Positions 1 to 11,091 are shown, numbered from the stretch's first letter. The stretch is 64,000 nucleotides of DNA from Doryteuthis pealeii (GCA_023376005.1 CM042145.1:16368534-16432533); one strand, 5' to 3'. Notes: a model not told the origin generated them from the letters alone. Translations and numbers: made by a program.

Positions 1-775
1 CTTACTCTTCTATCACTTCCATATTTCATTGCAAAATTTTCCTAATTTAACTATTTAGTTAAAATAGTGAAAATAGGATGTAAAGAATAAAATTACAGTT
101 ATTTCTTCTTGTTAATGGATTTCTTTTAAGATTTATCCTCAAGATTTTGTTCTTATCCATTAAGATAAAACCAAACAATAAGAAATCAATAATACCAAGC
201 ACATGTTTATTAAGATAACATTTTTAATATTAATATGCAAATTAGCCTTCCCTTTCACACTGTAAACTGCTATTTTGTTGTATATATAAATACAACTGCA
301 TGTTATTAGTATGTAGATCTGGCCAACGCCGGGGGTCCAGTGGCTTCGGCCCTGGATCTTTACGAGTTAATAGCGTCAATCCCAGGGGGCTATCCCCCCC
401 AGGCAATACCTGCCCCCTTCATTTAAAGGGACAGGGTTGGGTTTATAGCCCAGCGCCCGAGGCGCTCCCCTTGTGAAGGAATGCCGAAGGTATCGACACA
501 ATTTTTGTTCTTCCCCCCCCATGAGCTTCGGCTTGTGGGTGGGCCCACGTTAAAACGAGGCCTTGTGCCCAGCCCATACAAGTGGGGTATGAGGCAAATA
601 ACTGTAGATATGGTCAACAGTATTAATAGTATAAAACAATTTTATTAATAATTGAGGTTTAGAAAAAAATAAAATCATGGAGAATCTGACGTAAATAACT
701 AAGGGAATTGTGACTTGAGTAGTAATATAGTTTTGGTTACAGACAGACAAACACACAATCTCCATTATAATAAGA
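1..775 (-). mobile_element. Non-autonomous Helitron, family 1, copy 1 (cut by window edge)
   Basis: On the minus strand the element begins at 775 with TCTTATTATAATGGAGATTG, the 5' end shared by the other copies in this window, and runs off the left edge before its 3' terminus. Canonical Helitrons start with TC, end with CTRR after a hairpin, and insert between A and T; the complete copies here show all three. It encodes no protein, so it would need a rolling-circle Rep/helicase from elsewhere. A GC-rich insert occupies about 315-604. Family assignment rests on terminal structure. Confidence 0.75.
315..604 (-). repeat. GC-rich insert within Helitron copy 1
   Basis: A block of about 290 bp, far more GC-rich than its surroundings, interrupts the Helitron between two copies of a sequence like CATATCTACA (read on the minus strand). 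A related block, present as a dimer, sits at the same Helitron position in the copy at 30976-32135. It has runs of C and G and no credible reading frame. It may be an old insertion that then spread with a Helitron subfamily, or an element that prefers this site. Confidence 0.6.
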
Positions 776-776
776 T

Positions 777-807
<31 letters not shown>

Positions 808-1310
808 CATTATGCTTTCTGTTTGTCTATCATTGATGCTTTCTGATAATTGTATTCACTTTATAATTATAGACCTTTTAAAGTTCATATTGATTTGTTT
901 TAAGTTATTTATATCCAGAATTAGACTAAACAGGCTAGTGATTACCTTATTGTGCCAAAAGAATAAAAATGTCAAAAAATAAAATGAAGATAACAAAGAA
1001 GTTGTGTAGTTGTGTGGATCTTATTGGGCCAGAAATAACCCCCAAGTGAAACAAGGAAAAATAAATGAAAATCATGTAGATCTTCATTTTCAATAATAAT
1101 AGTAATGAAAAAAAAAAAAAAAATAACAATTAACAAAAATAATTATGCTTAAAATAAAACTTAAAATTAAATTTTAAAAAAAAGAAGAAAACTAGGAATA
1201 ATTATTCTTATCAAATTAATCTTTACAGTGCTCTTGGCATGCAATGTCTGTCTAGAAAGTATAGATTGATTTTTTATCTTTATTTTTCAGGTTGGCAACT
1301 CTCAGACAGT
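776..1310. other. AT-rich spacer, nothing recognised
   Basis: It holds a short ATT microsatellite (778-803) and a poly(A) tract near 1108-1123. I see no gene, SINE head or terminal repeat. Low complexity is the main feature. Confidence 0.5.
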
Positions 1311-1375
1311 TTGGTTTGGTTTGGTTTAATGGCATATCAACCCTGTGGGTTATTTAATGCCAACTCTATAATATA
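1311..1375 (+). repeat. Fragment of the GGCATATCAACC repeat head
   Basis: It contains repeated TTTGG followed by TTTAATGGCATATCAACC and GGGTTATTTAATGCC. This matches the first 60 bp of the dispersed repeat best preserved at 18383-18975. The rest of that element is missing. Confidence 0.6.
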
Positions 1376-1837
1376 AAATAAACATAATATAATATAATAT
1401 ATATAATACTAGCAAAAGTACCTGGTCCATGACTGGACTAAAAAAAATTAGGAACACCAGAGAGTTAGTGAGGAGAAAACAGGAGTAAGGGAGAAAATAA
1501 GAGGAAAATGTTTTATCAAATTTTTTTTTAAATCGCCGAGAATTTATATAGTAGAATGTTTGTTTATTTAAGGAAATATTTCAGAAATCTGTTTTGTTTT
1601 TGTTTTTTTTTTGTTTTTCAACTCATGTACGAGAAAGACCATTTCCTGTTTTTTTTGTTTTTTTCTCATACTTGATCACCTCCAACTTGAAAATGATATC
1701 TATGTTAACATTTTCAAACAAATCTTTGGATTATCTTGTAATACTGTTTATTTTCTCTTATAAGTGGTCATAGATAAAATCCTCAAACATTCTGGCAAAC
1801 AGTTGAATCTTTGAAATCTTTGATCTCTAATCATCTG

Positions 1838-2235
1838 TCATCATCATCATCATCATCAAAGCATGCTGACAGCACGGATTCCTTTGGCTCTCTCTGCCAT
1901 CCATCCCTCTCAGTCATTGTTTTTGATAAGTCCTCTAGACAGTATCCAGTGTCCACACAGAGCTGGTTAATGTAAGTTTTTGCTGGTTGGCCAACACTAG
2001 TATGTCCATGTGTCAGAATCCATGGGAGAATGTTGTTTATGAGCTCATCCTTACTTCTTCAGCAATGCTTAGCATGTCTTGTTCATCTTATTTGGATGGT
2101 TTGTGAGATGGGAGGTAAGTGGCTGTACAGCTGCTGTTATTTTTAGGGTACTGCTTCCAGGATTTGTTCAAAACAGCACATAGCATTCTTGTGCAGTTCC
2201 AATCTAGCTTTAAGTCATACCAGATGAACTATTCA
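1838..2235 (-). pseudogene. RTE-like non-LTR retrotransposon 3' end (relic)
   Basis: Read on the minus strand, one frame gives THGHTSVGQPAKTYINQLC followed by D-T-G and later TMTERDGWQ, then a run of GAT codons (1838-1858). This is the C-terminal tail and (GAT)n end of an RTE-like reverse-transcriptase polyprotein. Further upstream (to about 2235) degraded homology with the plus-strand copy at 2705-2990 continues, with stops and frameshifts. Only the 3' end is present, as expected of 5'-truncated non-LTR insertions. The clade call is from memory of the conserved tail and is moderately secure. Confidence 0.65.
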
Positions 2236-2589
2236 CTTTAAAAAGAACAAAAGTTACAGCGATGGACATGTAGTGACTATAAAAACAACAAGGATGAGAT
2301 GGTTAATCCCAATAACTTGGTATACTAATGAGGATAATTATTTTTATTTTATATATTTCAATCACATTCCACATCATTTGGGTAATTAACCAAACTAGAT
2401 AGGGCAGAAATTCCTACCAATCCTAAACTTAGTTCAAATCTGGAATAACTTATAGCCCTCTATTATTATACTGAAGCTGAGTAAATCAATGATTGTTTGC
2501 TAAAGGCTTTTTTCCTATTTAGTTTAATGACACAAAATATATGTAAAAAATATTCCTTAGTTTTGGGATTACGTTATTTAATGCCAACT

Positions 2590-2592
2590 CTT

Positions 2593-2632
<40 letters not shown>

Positions 2633-2650
2633 ATATAATATAATATATCT
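2590..2650. repeat. (TA)n microsatellite
   Basis: About 60 bp of TA dinucleotides ending in a TAATA variant. It lies between two relics of the same retrotransposon family in opposite orientation. Confidence 0.9.
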
Positions 2651-2704
2651 AACAAGAGAGAAAAAAGAAAATGATTAAAAAAAAAACTTATAATGAATTG
2701 ATTT

Positions 2705-3298
2705 TTAAATATCATAACTACACAAGAATTCTGCGTACTGTCTTGAACAGATTTTGGAAACAGCACCCCACAAAAAAATAAATAAATAAATAAATAAAGC
2801 ACCTGTAAGACCACTTGCCTCCCATCACACAAATCACCCAAGTAATATGAACAAGATATGATGGACACTGTTGGAGAAGCAAGGATGCAATCATAAGTGA
2901 TGTTCTCCTGTGGACACCTACACATGGACACACCACTGTAGGCCAACCAGCAAAAACATACATCAATCAGCTCTGTGCGGATTCTGGATGCTGTGCGGGA
3001 AACCTGCTAGGTTGCTTGGCTGGTTGTTTTACGGCATATCATATTTTTGAGTCATTTAAGGCTGAATCAAGTCATTTTGATGTTTAGTTTCTTACTGTAC
3101 CTGCTTTTGCTTAAATGGTCACCCAACTAGGTATTGAACAGGCTCATTGTTGCTTAACTTCAGTGATCTAGTGGGAACCAGTGCTTGACCATAAGCAAAC
3201 CTGCCATAGGTGATGATCGATAGGGACAGGTGGTGAGAAAGAGAGTCGTGAGAATCTATGCTGTCAGCGCAACCTGATGATGATGATGATGATGATAA
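2705..3298 (+). pseudogene. RTE-like non-LTR retrotransposon 3' end, interrupted
   Basis: The frame at about 2896-3005 reads WTPTHGHTTVGQPAKTYINQ and then LCADSGCC, the same C-terminal tail as the minus-strand relic at 1838-2235. The tail ends in (GAT)n at 3277-3296, preceded by the decayed D-R-D-R-W segment. About 200 bp of unrelated sequence (3006-3200), including a 5S-like SINE fragment, separates the two parts. Upstream coding similarity back to 2705 is broken by an (AAAT)n expansion (2775-2797) and stops. Confidence 0.65.
3105..3186 (-). mobile_element. 5S rRNA-derived SINE fragment
   Basis: On the minus strand it carries the 5S internal control region: a TCACTGAAGTTAAGCAAC-type segment (box A region) and AGTTGGGTGACCATTTAAGC (box C region). 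This matches the clearer copy at 19742-19852. It lies directly upstream of an RTE-type (GAT)n tail, as would be expected if a SINE shared its 3' tail with the LINE that moves it. Divergence makes it an inactive relic. Confidence 0.6.
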
Positions 3299-3354
3299 GA
3301 ATTCAAAAATTGAAAATTGTGGAGCAACTTTCCAAACATCCTATGTTTGTAGTA

Positions 3355-3830
3355 ATTCTTTTATCAAAATTTTATTTCATTTTATCATTATTTATTAATT
3401 CATTTATCTTATTATTATTTATTTAATTTTATTATTATTATTTAATTTTATTATTATTATTTTTTAAAATTTTATTTAATTTTATCATTATTTATTTATT
3501 TATTTTATTATTATTTTTTTAATTTTATTATTATCATTTTTTAAAATTTTATTTTATTCTATCATTATTTATCTATTTATTTTATTATTATTCATTTAAT
3601 TTTATTATTATTATTTTTTTAAAATTTTATTTTATCATTATTTATTTATTTACTTATTATTATTCATTTAATTTTATTATCATTATTTTTTTAAATTTTA
3701 TTTTATCATTATTTATTTATTTACTTTATTATTATTCATTTAATTTTATCATTATTATTTTTTAAAATTCTATTTTATTATTTTATTTATTTTAATTATT
3801 ATTATTTTTTCTAATTTTATTTTATTAAAA
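3355..3830. repeat. AT minisatellite
   Basis: Repeats of roughly 55-60 bp are built from TTTATTATTATT, TTTAAAATTTTATTTTATC and ATTTATTTATTTA blocks, about eight imperfect units. There is essentially no G or C. No gene is present. Confidence 0.8.
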
Positions 3831-3834
3831 CTCA

Positions 3835-4501
3835 AAGGAAATATTTCTAGAATAGCTGCAAATATATCAACAATAAAAAAAACTTTAAAAATCCAACTTT
3901 TTTTTGTCTCTCTAAAGTGAAGAGTGAAATCTTCAATGTTAAAAGTGCACTGTCAATAGAAAACGAACTGCTTAATGTAAACTCCAAAGAAAATCCAAAA
4001 GTGATTGAGTAAATGCTGCTGTCAAATGTTGTGAAAGAAGAATGGGCATTAATAATATCAAGTATTCACAAATGACAAGTCTGACAAGTTGGAGGCGGCA
4101 GTGAGGCCGGGAGGGGGGGTAGGAAAAGGGTCTTTCCTTAGATTAGAAAAGTAAATATTTTCTAAATGTTAAACTAAGTGGTTGAATTTTGAGAAATTAA
4201 ACACTTCTTTTTTTTTTCTTTAAAGAAATCTCAACAAGTTCAAAACCTTATACATATTTATTTATATAAATGAATAACTTCCTAGACATACACACACCTA
4301 TCATATATATATATATACACAGACACAGATAGAGAGAGAGAGAGATACACACATACATTTAAGAATAATTTAAATAAGTCCAATGGTATGTAAGTATAAA
4401 GATAAGAAAAAAAAACAAGAAAACAAAAATGATAGGCCGAATAATTCAATCGTAAATAAATAGATCCTCTGAATATATTTTTTTCATATTTTTATACTTA
4501 G

Positions 4502-4534
<33 letters not shown>

Positions 4535-4930
4535 ATATGTATATGTATATATATAGTATATATATATATATACAGTACTTGTCATAAGTATTTAAATGGA
4601 AATAATTTCCCCTCTAATCACTTGATTCTAAGCATTAAAAACAGAACCAAATTTTATTGCAATCAATATAGATCAAGGCATCAAGGCAATCCTTATATGG
4701 ATCACCATGTAAGACATGGATTAGTTTGGGATTTCTGAATATTACATTTCTGGAAAAAAATTTTCCTAATAAAATCAAATTGTTAAATTTTAAAAAAATA
4801 AAAAAATAAAGTATTTTTTCTTTTGATGAACGCAGAACAGTTGGATTCATACCTTTCCCAAAGGTATTAACTGTAAAGTATCACTATCAGAATAAGAAGA
4901 CACAGAAGAGATTTCTGGTGAGATATCGTG
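3835..4930. other. AT-rich spacer with small repeat scraps
   Basis: It contains GA and CA microsatellites (4330-4345, 4503-4528), a TA tract (4556-4571), and a scrap of the CATACCTTTCCCAA SINE body at 4838-4875 (minus). TACAGTACTTGTCATAAGTA at 4571-4590 resembles a Tc1-like terminal repeat, but I found no partner end. No gene is supported. Confidence 0.4.
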
Positions 4931-4937
4931 TCAGCTA

Positions 4938-5173
4938 CTCAGTTTAGCTCAGTTGGTAGAGCATCTGGCTCGGAACCACAAGGTTTTGGGATCAATACTG
5001 GCCCTTGCAAACTCAGCATATGAGTATCACAGGGATCTGTGCAGTCAAGTGGGGATCTGATGGCAGGTATGGTGCTCCACCTCAGATACAAAAACAATCT
5101 CCCAGGTCTAGCACTAGTGAAAAGAGGATAGACTCTCTAGCTGATACCGACAATAGGCCACTCTGTCGATTTT
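4938..5173 (+). mobile_element. tRNA-derived SINE, family A, cut by gap
   Basis: The head has box A TAGCTCAGTTGGTAGAG and a degenerate box B (GGGATCAATACTGG), followed by the family body: CTCAGCATATGAGTATCAC, GGGATCTGTGCAGT, then CTAGCACTAGTGAAAAG and GCTGATACCGACA. RNA polymerase III would transcribe it from the internal boxes. The 3' end is lost in the N gap. Confidence 0.85.
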
Positions 5174-5273
5174 NNNNNNNNNNNNNNNNNNNNNNNNNNN
5201 NNNNNNNNNNNNNNNNNNNNNNNNNNNNNNNNNNNNNNNNNNNNNNNNNNNNNNNNNNNNNNNNNNNNNNNNN
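5174..5273. other. Assembly gap (100 N)
   Basis: Exactly 100 N, a conventional placeholder for a gap of unknown length. Sequences on its two sides may not be as close as drawn. Confidence 0.95.
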
Positions 5274-5720
5274 ACAATAATAGACTACTTATCTCCAGTC
5301 GGGCCTTCGACTAAAGATAAAACACCGGATTTTGTCCATATTAGTAACCTTTGTTTTTTCGTTTTTTTTTATCGTGGTTTGAGAAAATAATTAGTTAACG
5401 AACCAAAAGAAAAACAGTTTCTAAGGAAATTCGTCAATCTTATTGTTATTTTTAACCCTTTAAAACTCTAACAATAAAAATTAAATAAATAAATTAAAAG
5501 AATTAAAAGTCATTTTATTCGAATGAAAATCTTAGTTTAATTTATACAAATATGTAACCGTACTTACGACGTAAACTGATTTTCATGATACTGTTATTTA
5601 CGATTAAAATATTTTTTTAATAATGTAACCGTAAAGCGTGCATTTTGATTTTCTACAATTTTTATGCATTACAAAAATTAAAATTAAATGAGTGTACTGT
5701 ACAATTTAAGAATATGGACA
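5274..5720. other. Unrecognised AT-rich sequence
   Basis: Non-repetitive within this window, with scattered CG dinucleotides and no open frame of note. It leads into a three-unit tandem repeat and may be part of the same larger element. Confidence 0.4.
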
Positions 5721-5723
5721 AAC

Positions 5724-6260
5724 TCGCTGTAAAAAATAATTTAATCTATAAAAAAACAACATACAAATTACATATTCAGAAAGACTAAGAGATTCCGAAC
5801 TGCCGTATTCGTATTATCGCCTATACGTAGTATTTTTTTTTTTTTTAACTCGCTGTAAAAAAAAAATAAATCTATAAAAACACATACAAATTACATATTC
5901 AGAAAGACTATTTCATCTTATTACTAAAGATATAAATATTTTAAAGATTAAAATCCTAAATAGGTAAGAGATTCCGATCTGACTGTTTATAGACTGCACT
6001 GCTTGTATCGCAATAATCATAGGCAGCGTGGCTATCCGAAGCCATTTTAATTTTTTAACTCGCTGTAAAAAATGATTCAATTAATAAAAACTCACACAAA
6101 TTACATATTTTGAAAGAGTATTTTCTTATCTTTCTAACGATATAAAAAATTATAAAGACTGGACCATAAATAGGCCATAAATTCGGAGCTGAACGGCTTA
6201 GACTGCAAAATTAATTCATTAAAATCAAAACTTCGCTGCTGTTATCGCTTTAACAATAAG
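5724..6260 (+). repeat. Divergent three-unit tandem repeat
   Basis: Units begin at about 5724, 5848 and 6057 with AACTCGCTGTAAAAAA, continue with ACAAATTACATATTC and AGAAAGACTA, and (units 2 and 3) contain a GATATAAA segment, a diverged TTCCGATCTGA-type segment and GCTGTTATCGC-like ends. Unit length is about 125-210 bp. Divergence between units indicates an old array. Function unknown. Confidence 0.65.
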
Positions 6261-6495
6261 CAGGCAGAGACAAATATTTTATTATCAGGAGGGGCTGATA
6301 TACGGACAGTTCCGCAAATTGGGTGATTTTGGATTAATTAATCGATTAAATCCCTTAATCAATAAAAATCATAAACCAAATTTGGAATTTTTCTTAGTTT
6401 AGAACGATATCAATGTGTATGCAAGATTTTGAATCTGAGTGACCTCCCGTTTTTTTGTTATACGTCGACACGTACATACCAAAATCTCTGTTTAT

Positions 6496-6670
6496 ATATT
6501 AGATATATATATATATATATATATGTTGTATGTATACATACATTATATATATATATATATATATATGTTTGTATGTATACATCTATGTATATATATATAT
6601 ATATATAATGTATGTATACATATTACATATATGTATATATATATATATATATAATGTATGTATACATACA

Positions 6671-6729
<59 letters not shown>

Positions 6730-6903
6730 ACATACAAACATATTTATATATATATATATATATAAGTATGTATACATACCATATATATATATAAAGTATG
6801 TATACATACAAACATATATATATAATATACATACATTTATATATATATATAATGTATGTATACATACATTATATATATATATATATAATGTATGTATACA
6901 TAC

Positions 6904-6941
<38 letters not shown>

Positions 6942-7063
6942 GTGTATGTATACATACATTATATATATATATATATAATATTATATATATATGTTTGTAT
7001 GTATACATACATTATATATATATATATATATTATTATATATATATGTTTGTATGTATACATAC

Positions 7064-7099
<36 letters not shown>

Positions 7100-7113
7100 G
7101 TATGTATACATAC

Positions 7114-7179
<66 letters not shown>

Positions 7180-7225
7180 TACATATATACATATATATAT
7201 ATATACATATATATTATTCATAATA
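6496..7225. repeat. Palindromic TA-rich satellite array
   Basis: (TA)n blocks are punctuated about a dozen times by the self-complementary 14-mer GTATGTATACATAC, often extended by ATATGTTTGTATG. Spacing between palindromes is roughly 45-65 bp. The repeat can extrude hairpins and is a likely length-polymorphic site. The Tyr/Ile-rich open frames across it are translation artefacts. Confidence 0.9.
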
Positions 7226-7920
7226 AACTTCCATCCAGTGTAACATCCCGTGTTTGTCTGCATACATTTTATACATATATACATATTTTATAAATATATA
7301 TATATATATACATATACGTATATATTATTTATATTATTATTATTAATAATTCTGTTTTTTTTCCCCTCTTTTCCACTATTACAGCTTTTTACCCTCTCTC
7401 CTCCTTGAAAATGAGAAATCAAAATTCAATACAAAAAAAAAAAAAAAAGAATCTATCATAAAATAATGTTAAATTTAGATAGATGAAAAAACAAAAAACA
7501 AAAAAAACAAAAACACTTATAGAATTCATATCAAAGCAAAGAGGATTCCTTTAATCCATTCTAATAAACAAAGCCACTTTATCAATCTACTCATCTGACA
7601 AAGTCAAGTGCAAATATATCTCTCTGCACCCCACCCTCTCCACAAGAATGGTCAGACAAGTAAGACAAGATGAACGGAAACTTTAAACTATTTTAAAGAT
7701 TTTCTTTCTTACTGGCCTTTTTTTTTTTGTTGTAATTACTACCAACACCACTACAGAATTCTATTTTTGGTATAATTATTTTTCATTTTATATTGCAATG
7801 AAAAAAAAATTGCATTATTTTTAGGTTCTGAAAAAAAAAAAAAAAAAGAAAAGAAAAAATGTTTTTTTCTAGTTCTAACAATTAGGCTGCTAAATATATT
7901 ATATTTATTATTAATGATTA
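7226..7920. other. AT-rich spacer
   Basis: It contains short TA tracts, poly(A) and poly(T) runs and no recognised element before the Helitron start at 7921. Confidence 0.4.
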
Positions 7921-8320
7921 TCTTATTATAATGGAGATTGTGTGTTTGTCTGTCTGTAACCGAAACTATATCACTACTCAATTCACAGTTCCCTTAGTTA
8001 TTTACATCACATTTTCCATGATTTTATTTTTATTTAAACCTCAATGAATAATAAAATTGTTTTACATTATTAAGACTGTTGACCATATCTACATTCTAAT
8101 AATACGCAATTGTATTTATATATACAACAAAATAGTGGTTTACAGTGTGAATGGGAAGGCTAATTTGCATATTGATCTTAAAAAAATGATTTTAATAAAT
8201 ATATGCTAAGTATTATTGATTTCTAATTGTTTGGTTTTATCGTATTGAATATGAGCAAAAATCTCTGGGAGAAATTCATTAAGAAGAAAATAACTGTAAT
8301 ATTATCCTTTACTTCTTTAT
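7921..8320 (+). mobile_element. Helitron family 1, copy 2 (3' truncated)
   Basis: It starts with TCTTATTATAATGGAGATTG after an A and continues through the family body (GGCTAATTTGCATATTGAT near 8157, TTTCTAATTGTTTGG near 8219). Homology ends around 8320, so the 3' hairpin and CTAG end are missing. A second copy in the opposite orientation begins 40 bp downstream. Confidence 0.75.
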
Positions 8321-8359
8321 GATTATAACATCTTACTTTTCCAGCTATTTTTAAATAAA

Positions 8360-8862
8360 CTAGCAAATATATGCACCTTCCAGTTTTTTAAGTTTTAATG
8401 TAATAAAATATCATATCAAATTAGAAAGGTTAATGAAACTAAATAAGAATGCAGATAAAAAGATTTGAAACAGAGCGGGGTGCAATCAAAAAATAGAACA
8501 ACTGAAATTCCCATCTTCCATTGCTAAATTTTCCTAATTTAATTATTTAGTTAAAATAGGAAGTAAAGAATAAAATTACAGTTATTTCTTCTTGTTAATA
8601 GATTTCAGGGTTTTTTTTCTCATATTCATTAAGATAAAACCAAACAATTAGAAATCAATAATACTAAGTACAATTGCATGTTATTAGTATGTACGTACAT
8701 ATGGCCAACAGTATTAATAATGTAAAACAATTTTATTAATAAGGTTTGAATAAAAATGAAATCATGGAGAATCTGACATAAATAACTAAGGGAATTGTGA
8801 CTTGAGTAGTAATATAGTTTCAGTTACAGACAGACAAACACACTATCTCCATTATAATAAGA
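8360..8862 (-). mobile_element. Helitron family 1, copy 3
   Basis: On the minus strand it begins at 8862 with TCTTATTATAATGGAGATAG and ends at 8360 with CTAG, next to a T. The 3' hairpin (GAAGGTGCAT region) is weakened by mutation. The internal GTTAACCATATC-type region is shortened compared with other copies. It lies tail-to-tail with the truncated copy at 7921-8320. Confidence 0.75.
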
Positions 8863-9104
8863 AGATACATGAACTTAAAAGATTCTTGCTCTAGCTCTGT
8901 TTTAAAAATCTGATTTTTTTATTTCAAATTAATTTTCAAGTTTAGATAATTTTGGTCATCAAAGATGGTATATTAATTTTGAAAAGCAAACACGACGCAC
9001 CAATTTTGGAAATTGAATGTGGTTCACTAATTCTGGTAGAATTTAGAAATCATAATTTGATTGTAAAGTTTTAATTTCCTTCAAAACACAGCCAATCAGA
9101 TGCA

Positions 9105-9261
9105 CCCTGATATCTGTGCTATGGCCCAATGCAATTGTACCACTATTTAGAAGAATATATACTTGGACAGCCTAAATTTTCAGCCAGGAAACCCCATTTC
9201 TATATCACTATTGCCTAGCGACAATCCAGTCAATCAGGCTGTTGAATAACAGACTATATGT
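9105..9261 (-). repeat. Promoter-like repeat arm linked to the palindromic element
   Basis: This 150-bp block is matched in inverse orientation at 13340-13475, where it is again fused to the CTGAAGA...GAAAC element. It has a CCAAT motif (9090-9095) and a TATATA stretch (9158-9163). Co-occurrence at two loci indicates that it belongs to the same mobile unit. It could be an LTR-like promoter region, but that is inference. Confidence 0.5.
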
Positions 9262-9525
9262 ATTATTTGAATTATTCGGACTATTGTCCTCATCTTTATT
9301 GTTATCTGCACAACGTTTCGGCTGATGTGCCCTCAGGCCTACTTCAGGTATTTCTTGAAGAGAAGGTTCCCAAATTCGAGAAGGTTCCCAAGTCTAACAA
9401 AAAATACCTGAAGAAGGCCGGAGAGCACATAGGCTGAAACGTTGTGCAGATAACAAAGATGAAGATAATAATCCAAATAATCCAAATTATCAAGCCTCAT
9501 CTAAAAAAAATTCAGAGAAACAGAC
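9262..9525. mobile_element. Palindromic element with CTGAAGA...GAAAC core, copy 1
   Basis: The left half (9265-9360) is close to the reverse complement of the right half (9388-9482). Each half carries ATACCTGAAGAAGGCC...GAAACGTTGTGCAGA. The centre has short GAAGGTTCCCAA repeats. Other copies lie at 12742, 13180, 26764, 29893 and 50582, some as single halves. The core resembles a degraded hammerhead (CUGANGA, a stem II of GGCC/GGCC type, GAAA), but stem I does not close. Non-coding. Confidence 0.65.
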
Positions 9526-9653
9526 TATGTCTCAATTTTCAGCTATTTTTCAGTGGAGAGCCGACAGTTAGGTGGGTGGTCACAGTAGTCTAAGGGTTAA
9601 CTAATTTCTGATGATTTTCATCCATTGCTGACTTTAACTGGTCAAATAGGTGT

Positions 9654-9906
9654 TACAGGTGTAGAAGTTAATACAAGGTGAAGACAACACAGAGCCAGGG
9701 AGAAGTACTTTATTTCTCAGGTTGTGATACAGGAAGTGGGTTCCCTCCTATTCGGAGAGTTACCCAATACAAAAGGGGACAAGGATTGTATTGCTTATAC
9801 ATGTAACAATAGGGAGCAGTACAAATCAGATATTAGCTGCTTTAAAAGGTGCTCATAGTAAAAAGCTCCTTTACCATCACCTTTGGATAAAAAACCAGCA
9901 TAACAG
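9654..9906 (+). mobile_element. Possible solo LTR
   Basis: It begins TGTTACAGGTG and ends CAGCATAACA, so the ends form a TGTTA/TAACA inverted repeat, and the length (about 250 bp) suits a solo LTR. I do not see a clear target-site duplication. Low confidence. Confidence 0.3.
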
Positions 9907-10091
9907 GTACTGGTTGGTGATTGTTTATTTAATTTCTAGTACAATCTCTTGCATTCTAAGTTGTTTTAAAGTATCTACTTCTTAGGTTTAAAAAATGAAA
10001 TATTATCATTATACTAAGTAGCAATTTCTATACAGAAATACAGTTTGCTTGGTTGTTTTTGTTTCTTTTGGGCTTTTTTCCCTCCTAAGTC

Positions 10092-10178
10092 AGACAATGG
10101 CTTTGGAGTATTCAGCACTCTCTACCAGATGGCATGGATCTAAAAAATTGTGTATGGGTGTGACTAGACTTTCAGACC

Positions 10179-10243
<65 letters not shown>

Positions 10244-10402
10244 ACACATTGAACTTATATATACAATGGCTTTGGAGCATTCAGCACTCTCTACCAGATA
10301 GCCTGGATCTAAAAAATTGTGTATGGGTGTGACTAGACTTTCAGACCATCATGTATGTATGTGTGTATATATATATATGTATACATATTGAACTTATATA
10401 TA
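10092..10402 (+). repeat. Tandem duplication with a CA/TA tract
   Basis: Two units (about 10092-10260 and 10262-10402) share CAATGGCTTTGGAG, ATTCAGCACTCTC, TACCAGAT and the phrase GTGTGACTAGACTTTCAGACC, each ending in a GT/TA microsatellite and ATTGAACTTATATATAC. Array lengths differ between units. Non-coding. Confidence 0.75.
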
Positions 10403-10502
10403 CGAATTGAACTTTTTATCTTTCTTCAACATTTTATTTTTTCAATATGTTTACACATTTTAAAGCTATTCTAAAATTCTGTTCATACCGCAAACTTTTC
10501 AT

Positions 10503-11090
10503 ATATTTCAAAGTCGATACAACAATTGCCAGATCAACACCTTGAATAACATCATCAAAATCAAAGGAAAAATCCGAACTCTCCATCATGAAATCAATTT
10601 TCTTGAGGAATGCTTAATACAACGAGTAGTCCCTATGTCCATTGCTTACCGTATTAACCGGACACAAGCCAATAACAACCTACACATTGAAAAGACCTTC
10701 CTTTTAGATGAACACCTTTCCACAACCACCAAACTTTCCTCCCTCAGACACTATTACCAACTACTCTGGCGAAACGAATTGAACTTTTTATCTTTCTTCG
10801 ACACCATACGCATATGTCGATACATGGCTTCCTTAGATGAGAAAACGGACAAAATTATTCAAGGTAAACGTAATGCTTTGTTAACATTACTTATTAACAA
10901 ACGTTATGGTTCTTCTTCTAATATTTTCAATTTGAAAATTAATAACTGTTCCAATTATTCCCTCAACGATACTGAAGAGTTTGTACTCAAGCATGGTCTT
11001 GAGTTTTGTATTCCTCCTTCCAAAATAAACAGAGAATCCATTTTTTCTGAATTTGAAATATTATATGCCCAATTACTGAAACACCAAGCT

Positions 11091-11091
<1 letters not shown>
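10503..11091 (+). pseudogene. Penelope-like retroelement, N-terminal relic
   Basis: An open frame of about 195 residues ends where a CA/TA microsatellite begins. Its C-terminal part reads EEFVLKHGLEFCIPP and then ESIFSEFEILYAQLLKHQ, which I recognise as the conserved L-N-F-C-x-P-P block upstream of the reverse-transcriptase domain in Penelope-like elements. The frame stays open upstream to at least 10503, so no true start is evident. No RT core or GIY-YIG endonuclease follows here. A 25-bp piece (GAATTGAACTTTTTATC...) occurs both at 10404 and at 10776, suggesting local rearrangement. The family call is moderately secure. Confidence 0.6.

Noticed and set aside
3277..3296. GAT/ATC triplet runs considered as CRISPR-like or coding Asp repeats (also 1838-1858, 36034-36048)
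   Set aside because: They are microsatellite tails of RTE-type retrotransposons or simple triplet tracts; there are no spacers.
4571..4590. Tc1-like terminal repeat TACAGTACTTGTCATAAG
   Set aside because: No second terminus or body could be found, so a Tc1-like element is not supported.
4945..4961. True tRNA gene in the family A heads
   Set aside because: The acceptor stem and anticodon arm do not fold and every head is followed by the same SINE body.
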